From: Anaerolineae bacterium
GTDB lineage: Bacteria; Chloroflexota; Anaerolineae; UBA1429
DNA: 19,451 bases
NCBI GenBank assembly: GCA_016928125.1
Contig: JAFGLK010000328.1
Coordinates: forward strand, 1 to 19,451
Reading direction: 5' to 3'
A program made the translations under genes and the position numbers. The notes beneath the pieces are model-generated. The model did no database searches. It saw nothing but the letters and a program-made list of their open reading frames with translations, and had not been told where the DNA came from. The first letter of the stretch is position 1, and each line of letters begins with the position of its first letter. Below, one piece after another: positions 14,204 to 19,451 of the stretch.

Positions 14204-14815
14204 TCAGATCAGAAAGCTGAGCTCTCGCAAGACCGAGGGCATAACCTGCAAAGTGAAGGCGGCCACCACGTGGCAAGCCACCGATGCGGCCAATCCATGC
14301 TGGTCGCGCACATAGCCCAGCAGGGCTGCCAGAGCGGCTGTACCCGCCGCCAGAACCAGAGCGGCCAGCAGGTCCAGACGCGGCGCGTAAAAAAGCAGGC
14401 CAGCCACGGCGGCCAAGCCCACGGCCAGCGGGAGGCCCTTTTGCGGCTGGACGATGCCCCTGAAAAAGCAGCCCTCGGCAGGGGCATCGACGAAACAGGC
14501 CTGGTAGAAGAGGGGCACCGCGTCGGCGCCATCGAACAGGCGCCCGAAAAAGAGGTACAGCTGGCCCTGCAAGAGCACCAGAATGGGCAGCGAGATGGCC
14601 AGGCCCAGCAACGCGCCGCGCATCAGGCTTCTCAGCGAAAACTCCGCCCTGCCCACATGGTGGCCTCGATAGACGATCCCCATGAGCATGAGTAGCGTCC
14701 ATAGCACCGCCTGCCGGACCACCTGCTCGAGCACGAGCGTGCCCAGGGCAACCACGACGTAGATCAGATAGAGCAGATAGGCGTCGGGCTGGGCGGCAAT
14801 CCGTCGCCGGGTCAT
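14204..14815 (-). CDS. CPBP-family (CAAX protease-like) integral membrane protein, degenerate active site
   Basis: 203-aa membrane protein with about six hydrophobic segments (roughly 12-32, 35-48, 66-90, 128-144, 147-168, 176-192). The CPBP/Abi motif EExxxR appears as E114-G-C-F-F-R119, so the second Glu is Gly. The second motif FxxxH reads F142-YAP-R146. The third-motif His is kept (C-H182-VVAAF). Loss of two metal/catalytic positions suggests an inactive or altered member. The family otherwise contains intramembrane glutamic proteases and bacteriocin-immunity proteins. The ATG overlaps the threonine aldolase stop as ATGA, so it is the last gene of that operon. The family assignment rests on the EGCFFRG motif and topology. 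Confidence 0.65.
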   Translation of the reverse strand: MTRRRIAAQPDAYLLYLIYVVVALGTLVLEQVVRQAVLWTLLMLMGIVYRGHHVGRAEFSLRSLMRGALLGLAISLPILVLLQGQLYLFFGRLFDGADAVPLFYQACFVDAPAEGCFFRGIVQPQKGLPLAVGLAAVAGLLFYAPRLDLLAALVLAAGTAALAALLGYVRDQHGLAASVACHVVAAFTLQVMPSVLRELSFLI

Positions 14816-15861
14816 TCTAGCGCGTCCATCACCTTGCGAGCGGCCACCAGGGTCGCGTCGATCTGCTGGCGCTCGATGCCATAGTGGGTGACGGCGCGCA
14901 AGTGATGGGCGTCCATAGCGTTAATCTTGACGCCGTGCTCCAAAAAGAGGCGCGACACATCGCGCGCCTGGATGGCCGGATCGCCAAAGCCCACCTTGAC
15001 CATGTTGGTCTGCACCGTCCACATGTCGATGGCATAGCCCCCAATGTCGAGCAGCCCCTCGGCCAGCGCTCGGGCGTTGGCGTGATCCTCGGCCAGGCGA
15101 TCCACCATCTGCTCGAGGGCCACAATGCCGGCGGCGGCGATCATGCCGGCCTGGCGCATGCCGCCGCCCACGATCTTGCGGTTGCGGCGTGCCTCGCGGA
15201 TAAAGTCAGCCCTGCCGCAGATGACGGAGCCGACCGGCGCCGAGAGGCCCTTGGAGAGACAGATCTGCACCGAGTCGGCCTGCGCGGCAATGTCGCGCGC
15301 CTCGACGCCCAGCGCGATGGCGGCGTTAAAGATCCGGGCGCCGTCCAGGTGAACGATCAGCCCACGGCGGTCGGCCACCGTCTTGATCGTGGCCATCTGG
15401 GCGGGGCTGAGGGCCACGCCGCCGCAGCGGTTGTGGGTGTTCTCCAGGCAGATGCCGCGGGTCCGCGGCTGGTGGGGATCGTCGGGACGGATCGCGTTTT
15501 CCACATCGGCGGGGTCGAGCATGCCGTTGGGCAGGTTCGGCACAATGAAAAAGGTTGCCCCGCCCAGCACCGAGACGCTGCCCTGCTCGTAGCGATAGAT
15601 GTGGGCGTTGTCGCCCAGAATGAGCTCGTCGCCGCGCTGGCAGTGGGTCAGCAGGGAGACGAGATTGCCCATGGTGCCGCTGATCACATACAGGCCGGCC
15701 TCCTTGCCGAGCATCTCGGCAGCCAATTCCTCGATACGCCGGACAGTAGGGTCCTCGCCATACACGTCGTCGCCCACCTCGGCGCGATACATGGCCTCGC
15801 GCATGGCGGGGGTGGGCAGGGTGACGGTGTCGCTACGCAGATCGATCGGTTCCACTGACAT
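14812..15861 (-). CDS. ltaE: Low-specificity L-threonine aldolase
   Basis: 349-aa PLP enzyme that cleaves L-threonine/allo-threonine to glycine and acetaldehyde. The N-terminus IDLRSDTVTLPTPAMREAM is the family signature. Other marks are GDDVYGEDPTV (30-40), SGTMGNLVSL (61-70), ENTHNRCGG (140-148) and HLDGARIFNA (171-180, PLP-ring Asp). The Schiff-base lysine is K204 in CLSKGLSAPVGS. Length and motifs are fully normal. The stop of the upstream nitrilase-like gene lies 4 nt before the ATG, with AGGAGG overlapping that stop. The gene ends in an ATGA overlap with the CPBP gene. The product glycine is the substrate of the cleavage system encoded in the left part of the window, a plausible threonine-to-C1 route. 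Confidence 0.95.
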   Translation of the reverse strand: MSVEPIDLRSDTVTLPTPAMREAMYRAEVGDDVYGEDPTVRRIEELAAEMLGKEAGLYVISGTMGNLVSLLTHCQRGDELILGDNAHIYRYEQGSVSVLGGATFFIVPNLPNGMLDPADVENAIRPDDPHQPRTRGICLENTHNRCGGVALSPAQMATIKTVADRRGLIVHLDGARIFNAAIALGVEARDIAAQADSVQICLSKGLSAPVGSVICGRADFIREARRNRKIVGGGMRQAGMIAAAGIVALEQMVDRLAEDHANARALAEGLLDIGGYAIDMWTVQTNMVKVGFGDPAIQARDVSRLFLEHGVKINAMDAHHLRAVTHYGIERQQIDATLVAARKVMDALE

Positions 15862-15865
15862 CCTC

Positions 15866-16678
15866 CTAATACATTTTCACCACGGCGCGATAGCTGCGCG
15901 GCTGGCGCGCCTGCAGCAGTTGGGTCTCCTCCTGATAGGCGCGGGCCTGATCCAGGTCGATCGTGCCGATGGCCACGCCGGGTTCATCGTCGTCGAGCCG
16001 GGCGTGCACGCGCCCGCGCGGGCCCACCAGCATGCTCTCGCCAAAGAAGGAGTAGGTGGGCTCCTCGCCCACACGATTACAGGCGGCGATATAGACCGAG
16101 TTCTCATAGGCGCGGGCAAAGGCATAGCTGCGCCATTCGTGGGCATGGGGTTGCTCCCAACTGCCGCAGACGGCGATCAGCTCGGCGCCTTCGAGGGCCA
16201 GCGAGCGCGCCCCCTCGGGGAAGGCCAGATCCCAGCCGATCAAAAGTCCCACCACGCCAAAGGCGGTCTGGGCGGTGACAAAGCGATAGCCGGGGCGAAA
16301 GGTGAGGCGCTGCTCGCCCTTGAGGTGCACCTTCTGGTAGTCGGCGATCACGTCGCCCTCGGGGTCGATCAACACGGCCGCCGAATAGATCACACTCTCG
16401 ACCTTTTGCTTCTCGGCCAGGCCAAAGGCCACGTGGGCGCCATATTCAGAGGCACGCTTGCCGACGGTGTTCACGGCGTGCTCGGTGATGCGCTCGGCCA
16501 GATCGCTGAAGCGCACGCCGCACTCGTAGCCGGTGGTGGCCAGCTCGGGAAAGATGATCAGGTCGACGCGCTGCTGCAGGCAAACGCTCTCGATCACCTT
16601 GCACATATCGGTGAGGTTGTGCTCCACGTCCTGCAGGACGGGGCTGGTTTGGGCCAGGGCCACGGTGACTTCGCGCAT
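15866..16678 (-). CDS. Nitrilase-superfamily (carbon-nitrogen hydrolase) protein lacking the catalytic Cys
   Basis: 270-aa protein of the nitrilase superfamily, whose members hydrolyse amides and nitriles with a Glu-Lys-Cys triad. E45 is in IIFPELATTGYE and K116 in ADYQKVHLKGEQR, and a second Glu, E122, is kept. The position that reads LICYDLRFPE in active relatives is LLIGWDLAFPEGAR here: the nucleophilic Cys is G148, encoded GGC, one base from TGC. All other fold landmarks (RAYENSVYIAACNRVG, FFGESMLVGPRG) are intact. It is either a non-hydrolytic pseudo-enzyme or a recent point mutation or sequencing error. The start is the ATG at 16678, with AGGAG 8 nt upstream; a longer frame begins 27 nt earlier. 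It is first in the operon with threonine aldolase. Confidence 0.88.
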   Translation of the reverse strand: MREVTVALAQTSPVLQDVEHNLTDMCKVIESVCLQQRVDLIIFPELATTGYECGVRFSDLAERITEHAVNTVGKRASEYGAHVAFGLAEKQKVESVIYSAAVLIDPEGDVIADYQKVHLKGEQRLTFRPGYRFVTAQTAFGVVGLLIGWDLAFPEGARSLALEGAELIAVCGSWEQPHAHEWRSYAFARAYENSVYIAACNRVGEEPTYSFFGESMLVGPRGRVHARLDDDEPGVAIGTIDLDQARAYQEETQLLQARQPRSYRAVVKMY

Positions 16679-16748
16679 CGTCAGGACTCCTCTCTCCCGC
16701 CGCACTCGACCCAGGCCCGGAGGGCTCGTGTCGGCTTGGGCGTCGGGA

Positions 16749-16766
16749 ATAGAACATATTTTCTAT
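16749..16766. promoter_or_regulatory. Inverted repeat, candidate operator
   Basis: ATAGAA-CATATT-TTCTAT: perfect 6-bp arms with a 6-bp centre, A+T-rich in a G+C-rich region. It lies just downstream of the weaker candidate promoter (-10 at 16772-16777), about +1 to +17 for that start, 71 nt before the nitrilase-like ATG. The position fits a repressor site. The regulator is unknown. Confidence 0.4.
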
Positions 16767-16771
16767 CACGC

Positions 16772-16800
16772 AGCATACGCGAATGAGGTCAAACGGGCAA
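16772..16800 (-). promoter_or_regulatory. Candidate promoter P2 of the nitrilase-like/ltaE operon
   Basis: Minus strand -35 TTGCCC (16800-16795), 17 nt, -10 TATGCT (16777-16772), about four of six matches each. An overlapping TTGACC occurs at 16792-16787 but has no good -10 at 17 nt. It is weaker than P1. Confidence 0.35.
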
Positions 16801-16838
16801 ATCGGCGGCCCACGCTGCACAACGCGCGGCTGGGCGCT

Positions 16839-16867
16839 ATGATACAGGCAAAGCGATGCGCTGCCAA
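16839..16867 (-). promoter_or_regulatory. Candidate promoter P1 of the nitrilase-like/ltaE operon
   Basis: Minus strand -35 TTGGCA (16867-16862), 17 nt, -10 TATCAT (16844-16839), five of six matches in both. It begins only about 20 nt after the pseudouridine synthase stop, giving a leader of about 155 nt. I see no T-tract terminator for the upstream operon in this gap. Confidence 0.55.
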
Positions 16868-16885
16868 GCGGACGCGCGGCGCGGA

Positions 16886-17821
16886 TTAGCGGCTCTGGCG
16901 ACGCAGACGCTCCAGAACCTGGACGAAATCGGCGGGGAGGGGGGCGGTGAGCTCAAGACGCTCGTCGCTGACCGGGTGGTTGAGGGTCAGCCGCCAGGCA
17001 TGGAGCATCTGGCGCGGCGCTGGGATGCGCTGTCGCTGGGGGCCATAGACGCGGTCGCCCACCACGGGATGGCCGATGGCGGCCAGATGGACGCGCAGTT
17101 GGTGGGTGCGACCGGTGATCAGGTGGGCCTCCAGGAGCGAGGCATCGCGCAAAGGCTCGCGCATCGTGAACTCGGTGCGAGCCGAGCGCCCACCCGCCTC
17201 GAGCACGGCCATGCGCTGGCGATGGACAGGGTGGCGGCCGATGGGCGCCTCGATGACGGCCTGGCTCCGCTCGGGCAGGCCGTAGACCAGAGCCAGATAG
17301 CGCTTGTCCACCTGGCGCGCCTTGAACTGGGCCTGCAGGGCGCGCTGCGCCGAGCGCGAGAGGGCCACCAGCAGCACGCCGGAGGTATCGCGATCCAGGC
17401 GATGCACGATCCCCGGGCGCTGTGGGTCCAGGTCAGCGCGGGCCACGTCGGGGCGCTCGGCCAACAGGGCATTGACCAGCGTGTGTTGGGGATGGCCCGG
17501 CGCGGGATGCACCACCAGCCCGGCGGGCTTGTCGAGGGCGAGGAGGTGCTCATCCTCGTAGAGGATCGCCAGGGGCATAGGCTCGGGAGACGGCACGCGT
17601 GAGGGCTCGGGCGGCGGCTCCACCCGCACGAGGTCCCCGGCGACGAGCTTTTGCGCGGGCCGGGCGGGCGCCTGGTTGACGGTGACGGCGCCAGCGTCGA
17701 TCAGCCGGCGCACCTGCGAGCGACTCAGCTCGGGGCACCGCTCGGCCACATGGCGATCGAGACGGGGCGCGGGTTGGTCGACGACCCAGATCAGGACAGG
17801 CGGTGGGGCCTGGGGGGACAC
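16886..17821 (-). CDS. rluD: RluA/RluD-family 23S rRNA pseudouridine synthase
   Basis: 311-aa pseudouridine synthase. An N-terminal S4 RNA-binding domain lies at about 18-66 (RLDRHVAERCPELSRSQVRR, then LIDAGAVTVN). A Pro-rich linker (about 68-84) leads to the catalytic domain: LDKPAGLVVHPAPGH (96-110), then GIVHRLDRDTSGVLLVA with the catalytic Asp D143, then LITGRTHQLRVHLAAIGHPV near the C-terminus. This architecture is that of RluD, which modifies helix 69 of 23S rRNA, but paralogues such as RluC or YlyB look similar, so the exact uridines are uncertain. The start is GTG at 17821, six nt after the lspA stop, with GAGGAG overlapping the end of lspA. The lspA-rluD-like order is conserved in many bacteria. 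Confidence 0.93.
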   Translation of the reverse strand: MSPQAPPPVLIWVVDQPAPRLDRHVAERCPELSRSQVRRLIDAGAVTVNQAPARPAQKLVAGDLVRVEPPPEPSRVPSPEPMPLAILYEDEHLLALDKPAGLVVHPAPGHPQHTLVNALLAERPDVARADLDPQRPGIVHRLDRDTSGVLLVALSRSAQRALQAQFKARQVDKRYLALVYGLPERSQAVIEAPIGRHPVHRQRMAVLEAGGRSARTEFTMREPLRDASLLEAHLITGRTHQLRVHLAAIGHPVVGDRVYGPQRQRIPAPRQMLHAWRLTLNHPVSDERLELTAPLPADFVQVLERLRRQSR

Positions 17822-17827
17822 GCAGGA

Positions 17828-18364
17828 CTACTCCTCGGGGTGGGGGACGGGCTCCTCGCTGAGCTCCTCTGGCGCGGGCTCTTGGTCCAGTCCGCGATCC
17901 AGGAAGAAGGCATAGTAGGCCAGCAGAGCGGTGCCCACGACAATGGAGCTGTCGGCTATGTTAAAGATGGGCCAGACGCGGACGTCGATGAAATCGGTGA
18001 CATAGCCGTGCAGCACGCGGTCGATCTGGTTGCCTAACGCCCCGGCCAACTGCAGGCCAAAGGCGACGTGGAGCACCCAAGAGGTAGCCGCCAGTCGGCG
18101 ATAGTAGACCACGATCAGGACGATCACCACCGCGGCGACGATCACAAAGAGCCAGTTCAGCCCCTTGAAGAGGCCAAAGGCCACGCCGGTGTTTTCGACA
18201 TGGGTCAAAGTGACGAAACGGTCAAGCCAGGGGATGGGATTCCAGGAGCGATTGACGGGAATGTGGGCGCGCACCCACCATTTGGTATACTGGTCCAGCG
18301 CGATGACGCAGGCCGCGATGACAAAAAGGCAAAGCTGGCGGAGGCGCGATGTTGGTCTCAACAA
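17828..18364 (-). CDS. lspA: Lipoprotein signal peptidase II
   Basis: 178-aa inner-membrane aspartic protease that removes signal peptides from diacylated prolipoproteins. It has four hydrophobic spans (about 9-25, 68-88, 92-110, 136-155). Conserved blocks are ALDQYTKWWV (22-31), HVENTGVAFGLF (55-66), GNQIDRVLHGYVTDFIDV (111-128) with catalytic D124, and FNIADSSIVVG (134-144) with catalytic D138. A charged tail rich in Glu and Pro follows. The start is TTG at 18364 (TTG-TTG-AGA), with AGAGGA five bases upstream; no ATG or GTG gives a better start. It lies 55 nt after the TraR/DksA-type gene and 6 nt before the pseudouridine synthase. The host therefore makes lipoproteins. Confidence 0.95.
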   Translation of the reverse strand: MLRPTSRLRQLCLFVIAACVIALDQYTKWWVRAHIPVNRSWNPIPWLDRFVTLTHVENTGVAFGLFKGLNWLFVIVAAVVIVLIVVYYRRLAATSWVLHVAFGLQLAGALGNQIDRVLHGYVTDFIDVRVWPIFNIADSSIVVGTALLAYYAFFLDRGLDQEPAPEELSEEPVPHPEE

Positions 18365-18419
18365 GGTGTTCCTCTATGGGCGCGACCCCTTCAGGCCGGA
18401 TGTCGCTAGGGCATATGGC

Positions 18420-18794
18420 TCAGGCGTGCCAGGTGTTGTGCTGATCGAGCTGTTCCTGGCAGCTCAGACAAAGGGACGCGGTCGGCATGGCCTTGAGCCG
18501 GGCGACATCGATGCGCGCGCCGCAATGCCGGCAGGTGCCATACGTCCCCTCGTCCAGGCGTCGCAGGGCGTCCTCCACCTCAGCGAGCAGTTGCTTCTGG
18601 GCGTGCTGCATGCCCACGTTGCGCTCTTGCTCAAAGACCGCGGTGGCGTCATCGGCCATGTGCGTGCTATAGCCAGAGCGCTCCTCGTCGGTGGTGACCT
18701 TGCCGCGTTGGATCTCTTTGGTCAGGCGCTCACGCTCTTGCTCAAGATAGTGGCGCAGGTCGGGAAGTCTGGTCGATTTGGCCTTGATCTCCAT
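18420..18794 (-). CDS. TraR/DksA-family C4 zinc-finger protein
   Basis: 124-aa protein with a long helical N-terminal half, a coiled-coil hairpin (about 8-80: LEQERERLTKEIQR, then MADDATAVFEQERN, QLLAEVEDALRRLDEG). A C4 zinc finger follows, CRHCGARIDVARLKAMP and then CLSC (C88, C91, C109, C112). This is the DksA/TraR layout, in which the coiled coil enters the RNA polymerase secondary channel. The two acidic tip residues D48-D49 might serve the DksA-like role (inference). It resembles the short YteA/YocK type rather than 150-aa DksA. ATG at 18794 with AGAGGAG seven nt upstream. First gene of the lspA operon. Confidence 0.9.
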   Translation of the reverse strand: MEIKAKSTRLPDLRHYLEQERERLTKEIQRGKVTTDEERSGYSTHMADDATAVFEQERNVGMQHAQKQLLAEVEDALRRLDEGTYGTCRHCGARIDVARLKAMPTASLCLSCQEQLDQHNTWHA

Positions 18795-18841
18795 TGATCC
18801 GCTCCTCTGTGTCGTTCTAGCGCTGGGCTGTTGTCAAGTTG

Positions 18842-18869
18842 ATTGTATGCGAATTCCAGCAGAACGCAA
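18842..18869 (-). promoter_or_regulatory. Sigma70-type promoter of the zinc-finger/lspA/rluD operon
   Basis: Minus strand -35 TTGCGT (18869-18864), 16 nt, -10 TACAAT (18847-18842). The predicted start is near 18836, giving a leader of about 40 nt. A TTGACA at 18836-18831 has no convincing -10, so I do not use it. Confidence 0.55.
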
Positions 18870-18872
18870 CCG

Positions 18873-19451
18873 CTACACCCGGACGCGATGGGCCGCCACC
18901 AGGTCAGCGTTCAACCGATGGCCCAGCCCAGGCCCTTCGGAAAGCTGCAGATAGCCGTCGACGATACGCTCGGGCGGGTCGATCAGATCGGCGCGCCAGG
19001 GCACCTCGCCCCAGGCGTACTCCAGGATGAGAAAGTTGGTCAACGTGCTGACCACCTGGGCGCTGGCGGCCGCCGCCACCGGCCCGGAGGGATTGTGGGG
19101 CGCCACCAACAGCTTGTGCATGCGGGCCGCCCCGGCGATGCGCTTGAGCTCCAGCAGGCCGCCGGCGTGTTTCACATCGGGCATGATCACGTCCACCACG
19201 GGACCGGAGAGAAACGGCGCAAAGCCCTCCACGCCAAAGACGCTCTCCGCCGAGGCGGTAGGCGCCTTGACCGCGGCAGTGACCCGCGCGAGCTCGTCGG
19301 GGAAGATGTGAGGCACCGGCTCTTCGTACCAGAAGAGGTCGTAGGGTTCGAGCTCGCGGGCCACCAGGATGGCCTCGGAGGCCTCCATGCGGCCGTGGCA
19401 ATCCACCAGCAGCTCCACCTCCTCGCCGATGGCGGCGCGCACGGCGCGCAC
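18873..19451 (-). CDS. Enolase-superfamily sugar-acid dehydratase, MR/MLE type (5' end beyond window)
   Basis: C-terminal 192 residues of a mandelate racemase/muconate lactonizing-type barrel. Metal ligands are D17 (LLVDCHGRME), E43 (WYEEPVP) and E69 (TASAES), spaced 26 and 26, with H19 two residues after the first and H119 (VAPHNPSGP) 50 after the third. These spacings match D-galactonate dehydratase (D183, E209, E235, H185, H285), so a galactonate- or related aldonate dehydratase is likely, not a racemase. Numbers are from the first visible codon. The visible 5' end is cut by the window edge and is not a real start: about 170-200 residues of capping domain and barrel are missing. It ends 26 nt before the -10 of the next operon's promoter with no obvious terminator. 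Confidence 0.88.
   Translation of the reverse strand: MRAVRAAIGEEVELLVDCHGRMEASEAILVARELEPYDLFWYEEPVPHIFPDELARVTAAVKAPTASAESVFGVEGFAPFLSGPVVDVIMPDVKHAGGLLELKRIAGAARMHKLLVAPHNPSGPVAAAASAQVVSTLTNFLILEYAWGEVPWRADLIDPPERIVDGYLQLSEGPGLGHRLNADLVAAHRVRV

Noticed and set aside
18831..18836. TTGACA as a -35 box before the TraR/DksA-type gene
   Set aside because: At 17 nt downstream the sequence is CGACAC, not a -10 box. The TTGCGT-16-TACAAT pair slightly upstream is better.
1..19451. CRISPR arrays, tRNA/rRNA genes, insertion sequences, toxin-antitoxin or phage modules
   Set aside because: No regularly spaced repeats, cloverleaf pairs, transposase motifs or terminal repeats were seen on either strand by eye. 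A tRNAscan and IS search would settle it.

Overview
This is a GC-rich bacterial chromosome segment, mostly transcribed from the minus strand, with tightly packed genes that often overlap by a few bases (ATGA or GTGA junctions). There is no rRNA, tRNA, CRISPR array, insertion sequence or phage gene. The two-subunit glycine decarboxylase, two radical SAM proteins in place of a classical LipA, and a DUF559-type nuclease with a characteristic N-terminal domain would fit an uncultured Chloroflexota (Anaerolineae-like) genome. That placement is inference from gene content only.

Positions 1-7288 look like one operon read leftwards from a good housekeeping promoter (TTGACG-17-TATACT). It holds two adjacent radical SAM genes that resemble the LipS1/LipS2 lipoyl synthase pair, then gcvT, gcvH, gcvPA, gcvPB and rsmI (which runs off the left edge). 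The operon would encode the four glycine-cleavage polypeptides other than the L-protein, plus the sulfur-insertion step needed to lipoylate GcvH. Upstream of it lies an ECF sigma factor gene followed by a soluble zinc-binding anti-sigma-like protein with coiled coils (7328-8770).

Positions 8904-14132 are more accessory in character. They hold a plus-strand PD-(D/E)XK (DUF559/Vsr-like) nuclease with a TTG start, a minus-strand Gfo/Idh/MocA oxidoreductase, and directly upstream of that a previously hidden remnant of a second Gfo/Idh gene with a large internal deletion and a stop codon. Next come a translationally coupled flavodoxin and AAC(3)-family acetyltransferase pair with its own promoter and intrinsic terminator, and divergently a GH30-like glycosidase followed by a 64-aa helical protein.

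Positions 14204-16867 are a minus-strand operon: a nitrilase-superfamily protein whose catalytic Cys is Gly, low-specificity L-threonine aldolase, and a CPBP-family membrane protein with a degraded active site. Two candidate promoters and an 18-bp inverted repeat precede it. Positions 16886-18869 are a housekeeping operon: TraR/DksA-type zinc-finger protein, lspA and an RluD-type pseudouridine synthase. The right edge holds the C-terminal half of an enolase-superfamily sugar-acid dehydratase.

The metabolic theme is C1/glycine metabolism (threonine aldolase makes glycine; the cleavage system converts it to methylene-THF) together with carbohydrate and sugar-acid catabolism. The most interesting points are the lipS-gcv operon, several 'missing catalytic residue' enzymes, and the deletion pseudogene.
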